Shown here piece after piece: positions 8,333-17,532 of a DNA stretch of 64,000 bases. Position 1 is the first letter of the stretch; every line of letters starts with the position of its first letter. The stretch spans positions 1,178,001 to 1,242,000 of the forward strand of contig JAXMGT010000001.1 of the NCBI GenBank assembly GCA_046347155.1, read 5' to 3'. Both the position numbers and the translations under genes were made by a program. The notes beneath the pieces were generated by a model that was not told the origin of the DNA, ran no database searches, and saw only the letters and a program-made list of their open reading frames with translations. Origin of the DNA: RPQJ01 sp046347155. GTDB taxonomy: Bacteria > Pseudomonadota > Gammaproteobacteria > Steroidobacterales > Steroidobacteraceae.

Positions 8333-9493
8333 TCAGCGACGCTGGTCGAAGCGCCGCCCGACCATCGCAGAGGCGATGTTGACCTTCTGGATGTCCACGG
8401 CGCCGCCGGCGATGCCCCAGCCCCAGGCATCGCGCAGCCGGCGCTCCATCGGATACTCGCGCGAGTATCCGTAGCCGCCCATCAGCTGCACGGCGTGGCC
8501 GCAGCACTCGCGCGCGATCTCGTTCGCGAAACACTTCGCGACCGAGGATTCGACGATGCTCGGGAGCCCGTCCTGGGCGTTGACCGCCGCGCGGTGGATC
8601 AGCAGCCGCGCCGCGTCGACGCGCATCCGCATCTCGGCGAGTTTGATCTGCACGGCCTGGAAGTCGACGAGCGGCTTGCCGAACTGTTCGCGCTCCTGCA
8701 CGTAGGCGAGCACGTCCTCGAGCGCACCCGAGGCCTGGCCGAGCGCCATCGTCGCATTGCCGCAGCGCTCGAGGTCGAACGCCTCCATCAGCTTCTTGAA
8801 GCCGCCGGCCGGCACGACGACGTTGTCGGCCGGGACGCGCGCGTTGTCGAGGTAGATGTCGGAGGAGGGGACACCGCGGAAGCCCATCAGCGCCTCGGGC
8901 CGCCCGAAGCTCACGCCCGGCGTGTCCTTCTCGACGTAGACGGCGCCGATGCCCCTTGCACCCTCGTCCTCGGACATCCGGCAGTACACGACGTAGCCGT
9001 CCGCGTGTCCGCCGCCCGAGCACCAGCGCTTGGTGCCGTTCAGCACGATCTCGCCACCGACGCGTTCCGCGCGCGTCGTCAGGTCCGTGAGCGCCGAGCC
9101 CGCCTGCGGCTCCGACATCGACACCGCGACCTGGATCTCGCCGCGGCACACGGCCGGAACGATGCGTTCGCGGAGCCGGTCGCCGGCGAACCGCTCGATC
9201 GCGCGCACCGGTCCGACGCAGGACTCGAACACCGGGAATGCGACGGCCGAGGAGACCTTCGCGAATTCCTCGAGCACGAGCAGCGCCTCCAGGTTGCCGA
9301 GACCGAGGCCGCCCCAGCGCTCCGGGATGTTGATCCCGAGGAAGCCCATCCCGGCGTACTCGCGCACCAGGTCGTGGGACGGTGCGTGTCCGTGTTCCTC
9401 GCACTCGCGAGCGATCGCGGGCAGCCGCGACTGCGCATAGCGACGCGCGGTTTCCTGCAGCTCGCGCTGCTCGTCGGTCAGGCGGAAATCCAT
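8333..9493 (-). CDS. Acyl-CoA dehydrogenase family protein
   Basis: 386-residue FAD-dependent acyl-CoA dehydrogenase. It has an N-terminal helical domain starting MDFRLTDEQRELQ, the flavin-binding sheet motif VAVSMSEPQAGSALTDL, and the C-terminal helical domain with LMGGYGYSREYPMERRLRDA. The segment that usually reads xYEGTxxIQ, whose Glu is the catalytic base in short- and medium-chain enzymes, reads AGGAVDIQ here, so the base must lie elsewhere or the chemistry differs. Its ATG overlaps the stop of the upstream Rieske ferredoxin by 1 base. Electrons would go to ETF; an ETF-quinone oxidoreductase is present at 42-43.6 kb. Confidence 0.88.
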   Translation of the reverse strand: MDFRLTDEQRELQETARRYAQSRLPAIARECEEHGHAPSHDLVREYAGMGFLGINIPERWGGLGLGNLEALLVLEEFAKVSSAVAFPVFESCVGPVRAIERFAGDRLRERIVPAVCRGEIQVAVSMSEPQAGSALTDLTTRAERVGGEIVLNGTKRWCSGGGHADGYVVYCRMSEDEGARGIGAVYVEKDTPGVSFGRPEALMGFRGVPSSDIYLDNARVPADNVVVPAGGFKKLMEAFDLERCGNATMALGQASGALEDVLAYVQEREQFGKPLVDFQAVQIKLAEMRMRVDAARLLIHRAAVNAQDGLPSIVESSVAKCFANEIARECCGHAVQLMGGYGYSREYPMERRLRDAWGWGIAGGAVDIQKVNIASAMVGRRFDQRR

Positions 9494-9828
9494 CAGGCAG
9501 GCTCCTGTGCGGCAGCGAGCGACACCGCGATCATGCCGTCTTCGATCCTCACCGCGTGGGTCGCGAGCGGTTTCGAGGCGGGCGCGCCGAGCACCGCGCC
9601 GGTGCGTGCGTCGAAGCTCGCGCCGTGCAACGGGCAGATGAGCCGGTGGCCGCGCTGGCGGCCTTCGTCCATCCGCGCGTAGGCATGGCTGCAGATGTTG
9701 TCGAGCGCGTGGACGCCTTCGCGCGTGCGCACGAGCAGCACCTGACGTCCCCCGATCTCGACGCAGCGCATCCGGCCCTCGACGAGCTCCTGCTCGGGCA
9801 GCACCTTCACGTAGACGGGTTCGCTCAC
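9493..9828 (-). CDS. Rieske-type [2Fe-2S] ferredoxin
   Basis: 111-residue small Rieske protein. Ligand motifs are CSHAYARM and CPLHGASFD (C-x-H ... C-x2-H), typical of soluble electron carriers feeding ring-hydroxylating oxygenases. The GTG at 9828 is chosen because GAGGAGG precedes it at good spacing; the longer in-frame TTG at 9870 has no ribosome site and would abut the operator. It leads a leftward operon with acyl-CoA dehydrogenase and CoA-transferase. Probably delivers electrons to one or both Rieske oxygenases in the cluster. No ferredoxin reductase gene is visible in the window. Confidence 0.88.
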   Translation of the reverse strand: MSEPVYVKVLPEQELVEGRMRCVEIGGRQVLLVRTREGVHALDNICSHAYARMDEGRQRGHRLICPLHGASFDARTGAVLGAPASKPLATHAVRIEDGMIAVSLAAAQEPA

Positions 9829-9851
9829 CGGGGCCTCCTCGGGTGCGCGGC

Positions 9852-9898
9852 AATCTACCGCATTCGCCAAAAAAGAAACAGGCTTGACTGTTTCTTTT
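9852..9898. promoter_or_regulatory. Divergent promoter with operator site B
   Basis: Bases 9871-9898 form an inverted repeat with 11-bp perfect arms (AAAAGAAACAG and CTGTTTCTTTT) around a 6-base centre. The inner 18 bases (9876-9893, AAACAGGCTTGACTGTTT) match sites A and C. It lies between the Rieske ferredoxin operon (leftward) and the ABM/CoA-ligase operon (rightward). A weak minus-strand -10 (TAGATT, 9857-9852) lies 18 bases beyond the left half-site. Regulator identity is inferred from the TetR gene at 27 kb. Confidence 0.68.
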
Positions 9899-9963
9899 AG
9901 TCAAAGCGCGGTGCTAACATCGGGGCGATCACGTCCAGCAACGCGCAGACCGGGGAGGCCAGC

Positions 9964-10260
9964 GTGGCCCGCATCACGTTCATTTCGCGCATGACCGTCA
10001 AGGAAGGCAAGGAGGCCGACTTCGTGCGCCTCTGCGAGCGGCTGACCGCCGAGGTCAGGTCCCGCGAGAAGGACCTCATCTACTACGAGTTCTTCAAGCT
10101 CCGCGAGCCGCGACGGTATGCGGTGCTCGAATCGTTCCCGAACGAGGAGGTCGAGCATGCGCACATGAACTCGCCGTGGCTTGCCGCGATCGCGCCCGAC
10201 CTGATCGCCTGCCTCGACGGCGGCTGGGAGCGCGAGTACCTCGACCCGCTCGGCGCCTGA
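9964..10260 (+). CDS. ABM-domain (antibiotic biosynthesis monooxygenase-like) protein 1
   Basis: 98-residue single-domain dimeric alpha-beta barrel (ABM/YgiN-like). The first strand is ITFISRMTVKEGKEADF and the helix runs from VRLCERLTAEV. The centre reads DLIYYEFFKLREPRRYAVLESF and the end HMNSPWL, all typical of the fold. Cofactor-free quinol oxygenases and heme-degrading enzymes share it; the exact reaction cannot be read from sequence. GTG start with GGGGAGG about 8 bases upstream. First gene of a three-gene rightward operon with a CoA ligase and a second ABM protein, all downstream of operator B. Confidence 0.82.
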   Translation: MARITFISRMTVKEGKEADFVRLCERLTAEVRSREKDLIYYEFFKLREPRRYAVLESFPNEEVEHAHMNSPWLAAIAPDLIACLDGGWEREYLDPLGA

Positions 10261-10285
10261 GCGCCGGTCCGAACGGAGACACGAC

Positions 10286-12145
10286 ATGGCCGAACGCCGC
10301 CGCCGCGCGCCCGCCCGGACGCGCAATGCGAAGAAGCCCGCCGTCCGCAGACCGGTGCCGGAGAAGGCCGCGAAGCGCACGCGCCCGGCCGCGGCCGTCG
10401 CGCGCCGCCGCGCCGCGAAGTCCGCGCCGAAATCCCCGCCGAAGCGCGCGAAGAAACCCGCGTCGCGTTCGGCGGGGCCCGGTCCGCGCCCGGAGTCGCT
10501 GCGCGAGATCCGGATCAACGTCACGACGATCGGCGACCTGCTGCTGAACGCGGCCGATCGCCATCCGGACCGCGACGCGCTGGTGTTCCCGGGCTTCCGT
10601 CTCACGTACGCCGAGCTCGCGGCCCGCGCGATCGAACGCGCGCGCGGCCTGCAGGCGCTCGGCGTGAAGCCGCGCGAGCACGTGGGCCTGCTGCTGCCGA
10701 CCTGCCCGGAGTTCGTCGAGTACTTCTTCGCGATCGCGCTGTGTGGCGCGGTTGCCGTCCCGATCAACGCACGTTACCGCGCGCACGAACTCGGCTACGT
10801 CGTCGAGAACGGCGACCTGGTCACGATCGTCACGACCGCGCAGATCGCCGACCAGGTCAACTTCGTGATGCGCCTCGACGGCGCGCTGCCGGGGCTCACC
10901 TCGCAGCGCAAGCCGCTGCGCCTCGAACTCCCCTCCGCGCCGAAGCTCCGCAACATCGTCCTGCTCGGGAAGTCGGCGCCCCACGCGTTCGTCGCCGAGA
11001 AGGAATTCCACCGCCTCTCGAAGACCGTCGACGAGGACTCCGTGCACCGGGCGCGCCTCGGCACGCGCGTGCGCGACGTCGGGCTCATGCTCTACACGTC
11101 CGGCACGACGGCGAACCCGAAGGGCTGCCTGCTCACGCACGAGGCGATGGTCCGCAACAGCATCGCGCTCGGGCGCTACCGCTACCAGCTGCGGGCGGAC
11201 GACCGCTTCTGGTCGCCGCTGCCGCTGTTCCACATCGCGGCGATCCTGCCGATGATCGCGACGTTCGACGTCGGCGGGGCGTACCTGACGATGCACTACT
11301 TCGACGCCGGCGAGGCGCTCCGGATGCTCGACGGCGAGCGGGTGACGGCGACGTACCCGTGTTTCGTGACGATCATGTCGGACCTGATCTACCACGCGGA
11401 CTTCAAGAAGACCGACCTCTCGCGCGTGCGGCTCATGAATTCGAATTTCGCCGTGCAGCCGCCGGGCATCAAGGAGGCGATGCTCGCCGCGATGCCGGAC
11501 GCGATCCAGGTCGGCACGTTCGGGATGACCGAGACCGCGGGCACGGTGACGACGAGCCAGCTCACCGACTCGCTCACGGCGCGCACGACGCGCCTCGGCA
11601 AGCCTCTGCCCGGGCTCGAAGTGCGCATCGTCGACCCGGACACCGGGCTCGAGGCCGCGACCGGGCAGCGTGGCGAGGTCTGGGTGCGCGGTTACAGCAC
11701 GCTCGAGGGCTACTACAAGGACGCCGAGAAGACGGCCGCGGCGATCGACGCCGAGGGTTGGTACCACACGGGCGACATCGGCTCACTCGATGCGGAGGGA
11801 ACGATGATGTTCCACGGCCGCATCAAGGACATGCTGAAGGTGGGTGGCGAGAACGTCGCGGCGGCCGAGATCGAGGCGTGCCTGCAGCGGCACCCGGCCG
11901 TGAAGCTCGCGCAGGTCGTCGGCATCCCGGACCCCCGTTACGTCGAGGTTCCGGTCGCATTCGTCGAGCTGAAGCCGGGTGCGCAGCCGAGCGATGCCGA
12001 ACTCATCGAGCACTGCCGGCGCGAGATCGCGGGCTTCAAGGTGCCGCGCCACGTGCGGTTCGTCGCCGAGTGGCCGATGTCCACGAGCAAGATCCAGAAA
12101 TTCCGGCTGCGCGACGGCCTGATGAAGGAACTCGGCCTCGTCTAG
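10286..12145 (+). CDS. AMP-forming acyl-CoA synthetase with basic N-terminal tail
   Basis: 619 residues. The ANL-superfamily core starts near residue 78: MLYTSGTTANPKG (AMP/P-loop), GMTETAG, YHTGDIG and the hinge and C-domain GRIKDMLKVGGENV. It activates a carboxylic acid to its CoA thioester through an acyl-adenylate. The first 68 residues are an unusual Arg/Lys/Ala/Pro-rich tail (AKKPAV, PKSPPKRAKKPAS) resembling histone H1-like linkers, not seen in standard fatty-acyl ligases. ATG 10286 has GGAGAC 9 bases upstream, which supports the long form. It lies between two ABM genes and probably performs the entry activation step of the pathway. Confidence 0.88.
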   Translation: MAERRRRAPARTRNAKKPAVRRPVPEKAAKRTRPAAAVARRRAAKSAPKSPPKRAKKPASRSAGPGPRPESLREIRINVTTIGDLLLNAADRHPDRDALVFPGFRLTYAELAARAIERARGLQALGVKPREHVGLLLPTCPEFVEYFFAIALCGAVAVPINARYRAHELGYVVENGDLVTIVTTAQIADQVNFVMRLDGALPGLTSQRKPLRLELPSAPKLRNIVLLGKSAPHAFVAEKEFHRLSKTVDEDSVHRARLGTRVRDVGLMLYTSGTTANPKGCLLTHEAMVRNSIALGRYRYQLRADDRFWSPLPLFHIAAILPMIATFDVGGAYLTMHYFDAGEALRMLDGERVTATYPCFVTIMSDLIYHADFKKTDLSRVRLMNSNFAVQPPGIKEAMLAAMPDAIQVGTFGMTETAGTVTTSQLTDSLTARTTRLGKPLPGLEVRIVDPDTGLEAATGQRGEVWVRGYSTLEGYYKDAEKTAAAIDAEGWYHTGDIGSLDAEGTMMFHGRIKDMLKVGGENVAAAEIEACLQRHPAVKLAQVVGIPDPRYVEVPVAFVELKPGAQPSDAELIEHCRREIAGFKVPRHVRFVAEWPMSTSKIQKFRLRDGLMKELGLV

Positions 12146-12180
12146 GCCGAACCGACCCGAACAAGCGAGGTGAGACGACC

Positions 12181-12471
12181 ATGACCTGCTTCATCGCCCG
12201 ACTCAAAGTGAAGCCCGGCCACGAGGCCGCGTTCGAACGACTGCAGAAGGAACTGTCGGAGCTCACTCACCAGAACGAGCCCGACACGTTCGTCTACGAC
12301 GTGCTTCGCCACCGGACCGAGCCGGGCGTCTACGTCGTCTACGCGCGTTTCAAGGACGAGGCCGCGTTCCAGCTGCACCAGACGACGCCGTTCCACGACC
12401 GGCTCGTGCCGCCGATCATGGAGACGCTCGGGGGCGAGATGGACCTGCAGTTCTTCGACTGGGTCGGCTAG
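12181..12471 (+). CDS. ABM-domain protein 2
   Basis: 96-residue ABM/YgiN-fold protein (TCFIARLKVKPGHEAAFERL at the start, TEPGVYVVYARFKDEAAFQLH in the centre, TPFHDRL near the end). It is only distantly like the ABM protein at 9964. ATG 12181 follows GAGGTGAG. Last gene of the ABM-CoA ligase-ABM operon, and its TAG stop overlaps the stop of the convergent phzF-like gene. The presence of His residues in the QLHQTTPFHDR segment is compatible with catalysis or ligand binding, but no specific activity can be assigned. Confidence 0.82.
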   Translation: MTCFIARLKVKPGHEAAFERLQKELSELTHQNEPDTFVYDVLRHRTEPGVYVVYARFKDEAAFQLHQTTPFHDRLVPPIMETLGGEMDLQFFDWVG

Positions 12472-13379
12472 AGCGAGAGCTCCGCCTCGAACAGCACGAC
12501 CGCGTCGCCGGTCACCCGCACGGCGGTCGCGCGCCGGCCGGCCGCGGCCGTCACTTCGACGTCGACCGTGCCGGGACGGCCGACGTGCCGGCCCTGGTGG
12601 CCACTGAAGCGCGCAACGCCGTCCTCGGCCGCGAGCAGGCCGTTCGCCAGCAGGTACACACCGAGCATCCCGTGCGCGTTGCCGCTCACCGGATCCTCGG
12701 GAATGCCGATCTTCGGGCAGAACATCCTCGCCTCGGTCGTGAGCGTGTCGGCGAGCGCGCAGGGCGCGAACACGAAGAACCCGTCGGCGCCAACGTGCGG
12801 CGTCAGCGCGACGAGCGCGTCCATCTTCGGCTGCAGCGAGTCGAGCGTCTCGGCCGAGCGCAGGCCGATGATCAGCCTGGAGTTCGCGCGCGTCATCACC
12901 TGCATCGGGCACTCCGGGTGCAGGCTCGCCGAACTGATGCCAAGCGCGTCGAGCACCGGGCCGCGACGGTCCTCGGGAATCACCGGGCCGAAGCCCGCCG
13001 GCGTCAGGTGCACGGAGACCCGGAGGGCACGACCGCGCCCGTCGACGTCGATCTCGTAGATCGAGTTGCCTGATTTCTGGCGCACCGGGCCCTTCGGCAC
13101 GCCGTTTGCGAGCGCCCGCACGTAATGTGCGGCAATCGTCGCGTGACCGATGAAGCTGACCTCGCGCCGGGGCGAGAAGAAGCGCAACTCGACGTCGTGG
13201 TCCGGCGACTCGGCGTTCAGCACGAAGGCCACGTCCTGCCCGGCCGCCTCGCGCGCGATCAGCCGCATCTCCTCGTCCGTGAGTACCTCGGCGCCGAGCA
13301 CGACGGTCGCCGGGTTGCCGCAGAACGGCGTGCGGGTGAATGCATCGACCTGGTAGAGCTTGAACTTGCGCTTCGCCAT
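12468..13379 (-). CDS. PhzF family isomerase/epimerase-like protein
   Basis: 303 residues, two-domain diaminopimelate-epimerase fold of the PhzF family. The start is YQVDAFTRTPFCGNPATVV, GHATIAAHYV lies at about residue 77, and EDPVSGNAHG sits in the second domain. Phenazine-type PhzF uses a Glu in a hETaFV motif as acid/base; here the corresponding segment is GQDVAFV, with Asp in that position. The function of most family members is unknown. Standalone gene facing left from a short intergenic region; its stop overlaps that of the ABM gene and its promoter side abuts the TPP riboswitch region. Confidence 0.85.
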   Translation of the reverse strand: MAKRKFKLYQVDAFTRTPFCGNPATVVLGAEVLTDEEMRLIAREAAGQDVAFVLNAESPDHDVELRFFSPRREVSFIGHATIAAHYVRALANGVPKGPVRQKSGNSIYEIDVDGRGRALRVSVHLTPAGFGPVIPEDRRGPVLDALGISSASLHPECPMQVMTRANSRLIIGLRSAETLDSLQPKMDALVALTPHVGADGFFVFAPCALADTLTTEARMFCPKIGIPEDPVSGNAHGMLGVYLLANGLLAAEDGVARFSGHQGRHVGRPGTVDVEVTAAAGRRATAVRVTGDAVVLFEAELSL

Positions 13380-13473
13380 CTTGTTGGGGGTTCCTCGGAA
13401 CGAAGTGCGCATTAGTCCCGCCCGCGCCCGCTGAGTCAACCCGCGTGCCCTCGTGGCCGGCGGCGGTGGCGGC

Positions 13474-13479
13474 TATACT
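13474..13479 (+). promoter_or_regulatory. -10 box upstream of the TPP riboswitch
   Basis: TATACT in a GC-rich stretch, 6 bases before the start of the aptamer helix P1, is well placed to start the riboswitch leader transcript. No convincing -35 hexamer is visible 16-18 bases upstream. Confidence 0.45.
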
Positions 13480-13484
13480 CCGCG

Positions 13485-13589
13485 TTGCCCAGGGGTGGCC
13501 TGAATGGGCCTGAGATGCCGGCCGCGGCGCGTGCCGATCACCGGTGAACCCGTAGAACCTGATCCGGTTAATACCGGCGTAGGGAGCAG
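13485..13589 (+). promoter_or_regulatory. TPP riboswitch (THI element)
   Basis: Conserved thiamine pyrophosphate aptamer pieces appear in order: GGGGTG (13492), CTGAGA (13510), ACCCGTAGAACCTGATC (13547-13564), GGTTAATACC (13566-13575) and GCGTAGGGA (13577-13585). P1 can form between UUGC at 13485 and GCAG at 13586. The receptor start codon is at 13595, so the AGGGAGCAGG that serves as Shine-Dalgarno is part of the aptamer's 3' strand. Ligand binding would therefore hide the ribosome site directly, without a separate expression platform (inference). Confidence 0.95.
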
Positions 13590-13594
13590 GTCTC

Positions 13595-15727
<2,133 letters not shown>

Positions 15728-15777
15728 CGGGGTGCAATGCCCGCGATGACCGGGCGCAATGCCCGAAAGGAGTAGCG

Positions 15778-16038
15778 ATGAGAACAGCGGTCGAGATCAG
15801 CCTGTATCCACTCACGTCGGAGTACGTCCCGCCGATCAAGGATTTCATCGAACGACTCCGTCGCCACGAAGGGCTCGAGGTCGTGACGAACGCGATGAGC
15901 ACGCAGGTCGCGGGTGAGCACTCGGCCGTGTTCCGTGCGCTCGAGGCCGAGACGCGCGGCACGTTCGCGACGGGCGGGCGCGCCGTGTTCGTGATGAAGG
16001 TGCTGGGCGGCGAGCCGTCCGCGGCCGAGCAGGGCTGA
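15778..16038 (+). CDS. Small thiamine-binding protein, YkoF/MTH1187-like
   Basis: 86-residue protein, cytoplasmic by lack of a signal peptide. The sequence VEISLYPLTSEYVPPIKDFI, then VTNAMSTQVAGE and GRAVFVMKV, fits the ferredoxin-like YkoF/MTH1187 family, members of which bind thiamine or its HMP moiety. ATG 15778 has AAAGGAG 6 bases upstream. It lies 50 bases after the receptor stop and 10 before the permease, inside the riboswitch-controlled operon. Role: probably binding or handing over thiamine after import. Identification rests on pattern plus context. Confidence 0.78.
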   Translation: MRTAVEISLYPLTSEYVPPIKDFIERLRRHEGLEVVTNAMSTQVAGEHSAVFRALEAETRGTFATGGRAVFVMKVLGGEPSAAEQG

Positions 16039-16048
16039 GGGGTCCGGC

Positions 16049-16621
16049 ATGCCGGGCAGTCTCATCGAGTGGCTCGCCGTCGCGCTCGCGCTGGCGTACG
16101 TGCTGCTCGCGATCCGACAACGCCGCAGCTGCTGGTGGTACGCCGCGGCGAGTTCGGCGCTGTACGTCGCGATCTTCGTCAACGCCGGGCTGCCGATGCA
16201 GGCGCTGTTGAACGGCTATTACGTCGTGATGGCCGCCTACGGCTGGTACACGTGGGGCAGGAATCGCCCCGGTGGCGAGGTCGCCGTGCACGGCTGGTCG
16301 CCCTCTGCACACGTCGCCGTGATGGCCGCGCTGGCGCTCGGCGCGTACGGATACGCGGCGCTGTTGCCCGATCCCCGTGGTCCCTGGGTTGCGTTTAGTG
16401 ATGCGTGGGTTGCCGCGGGCAGCATGGTCGCGACGTGGATGATGGCCCGCAAGGTGCTCGAGAACTGGCTCTACTGGGTGCTCTTCGACGCGGCGGCGGT
16501 GCTGCTCTACGCAACCCAGGGCCTGTACGCGACCGCGGGACTCTTCATCGTGTACGTGGTGCTCGCGGTCCGAGGCTACGTGGAGTGGCGGCGCATGCCG
16601 GTGCCGTCCGGGGTCGCCTGA
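16049..16621 (+). CDS. pnuT: PnuC-family permease, PnuT-like thiamine transporter
   Basis: 190 residues, with about seven membrane segments and short loops. Family signatures are NGYYVVMAAYGWYTWGR in the middle and ENWLYWVLFDAAAVLLYATQGL with a Trp-ended GYVEW near the end. PnuC-type proteins take up nicotinamide riboside, and the PnuT subgroup under TPP riboswitches moves thiamine by facilitated diffusion with trapping by phosphorylation. Position after a thiamine-regulated receptor and before a kinase supports PnuT. The next gene starts 1 base after its stop, so translation is likely coupled. Confidence 0.88.
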   Translation: MPGSLIEWLAVALALAYVLLAIRQRRSCWWYAAASSALYVAIFVNAGLPMQALLNGYYVVMAAYGWYTWGRNRPGGEVAVHGWSPSAHVAVMAALALGAYGYAALLPDPRGPWVAFSDAWVAAGSMVATWMMARKVLENWLYWVLFDAAAVLLYATQGLYATAGLFIVYVVLAVRGYVEWRRMPVPSGVA

Positions 16622-16622
16622 G

Positions 16623-17516
16623 GTGGACGCGCGGACGTACCCGCGGGGCGCCGAGCAAGCCGTGCGCGCGTTGCTCGCTCTGCAGCCTTCGACGCAGAGC
16701 CTGGCGGAGGCGACGCTCGAGCCGTTGCCGGGTGGACTCAGCAACCACGCCTGGCGCGCCTCCGACGGCGACCGAAGTTGCTTCGTGCGCCTCGGGCGGA
16801 CCGACGCAGGGGAGCGCGGCGTCGACCGCGCGAGCGAGTGCGCGCTCGTCGGCCTGGCCGCGGCCGCCGGCATCGCGCCGCCGATGCTGCACTGTGACCC
16901 GACCCACGGCCTGCTCGTCACGCGGTACATCGAGGGACGGGCCTGGAGCCGTGAGGACGCCCGACGGCCCGCAAACGTCGCGAGGCTCGGCGCGCGGATC
17001 GGCGAACTGCACCGGCTCGATTGCCCGCTCAGCGTGGCTCCGCGCTCGTTCGTCGCGCAGGCCCGGCTGCTCGAAGCCCAGCTCCAGGCGCCCGGGCGCG
17101 AGGTCGGCGTGCTGCGGCTCGCGGCGCGCACGGCCTTCGAACGCCTGGCCTCGCGGGGCAACGTCGTCGCACCCTGCCACGACGACCTGCACCACCTGAA
17201 CATCATCGACGACGGCGAGCGCCTGTGGATCGTGGACTGGGAATACGGCGGGGCGGGGGATCCGGCCTACGACCTCGCGAGCTACGCGTGCCAGCACGAA
17301 CTGGACGACGACGCGCGACGACGCCTCGTCGAGGCGAGCGGCCACGCGGCCGGTGGGCCGTCGCCGGTCGACGAGGCGTCGCTCCGGGCGGCCTGCATCG
17401 CGTTCGACTACGTGCAGTGGCTCTGGTACCGGCTCGAGGCGGGCGGCGAGTCCGGTGGACTGCATGCGCACCGCGCGGACGCGATCGCGGCACGGATCCT
17501 CGCGGCGGCCCGCTGA
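16623..17516 (+). CDS. APH/choline-kinase-fold phosphotransferase, probable thiamine kinase
   Basis: 297 residues. The N-lobe has LPGGLSNHAWRAS (phosphate-binding loop region). The C-lobe has the Brenner motif HDDLHHLNIID and the metal-binding IVDWEYGGAGDPAYDLA. This is the LicA/choline kinase/ThiK branch, whose members phosphorylate small alcohols. Last gene of the riboswitch operon, so thiamine is the probable substrate, trapping it as thiamine phosphate in the cell. GTG 16623 is 1 base after the permease stop. Low overall similarity to E. coli ThiK is expected; specificity is inferred from context only. Confidence 0.82.
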   Translation: MDARTYPRGAEQAVRALLALQPSTQSLAEATLEPLPGGLSNHAWRASDGDRSCFVRLGRTDAGERGVDRASECALVGLAAAAGIAPPMLHCDPTHGLLVTRYIEGRAWSREDARRPANVARLGARIGELHRLDCPLSVAPRSFVAQARLLEAQLQAPGREVGVLRLAARTAFERLASRGNVVAPCHDDLHHLNIIDDGERLWIVDWEYGGAGDPAYDLASYACQHELDDDARRRLVEASGHAAGGPSPVDEASLRAACIAFDYVQWLWYRLEAGGESGGLHAHRADAIAARILAAAR

Positions 17517-17532
17517 AGCCGGCGCGGCGCCC

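Noticed and set aside
9493..9870. Longer Rieske ferredoxin beginning at TTG 9870
   Set aside because: No ribosome site, and the start would adjoin the operator; GTG 9828 has GAGGAGG.
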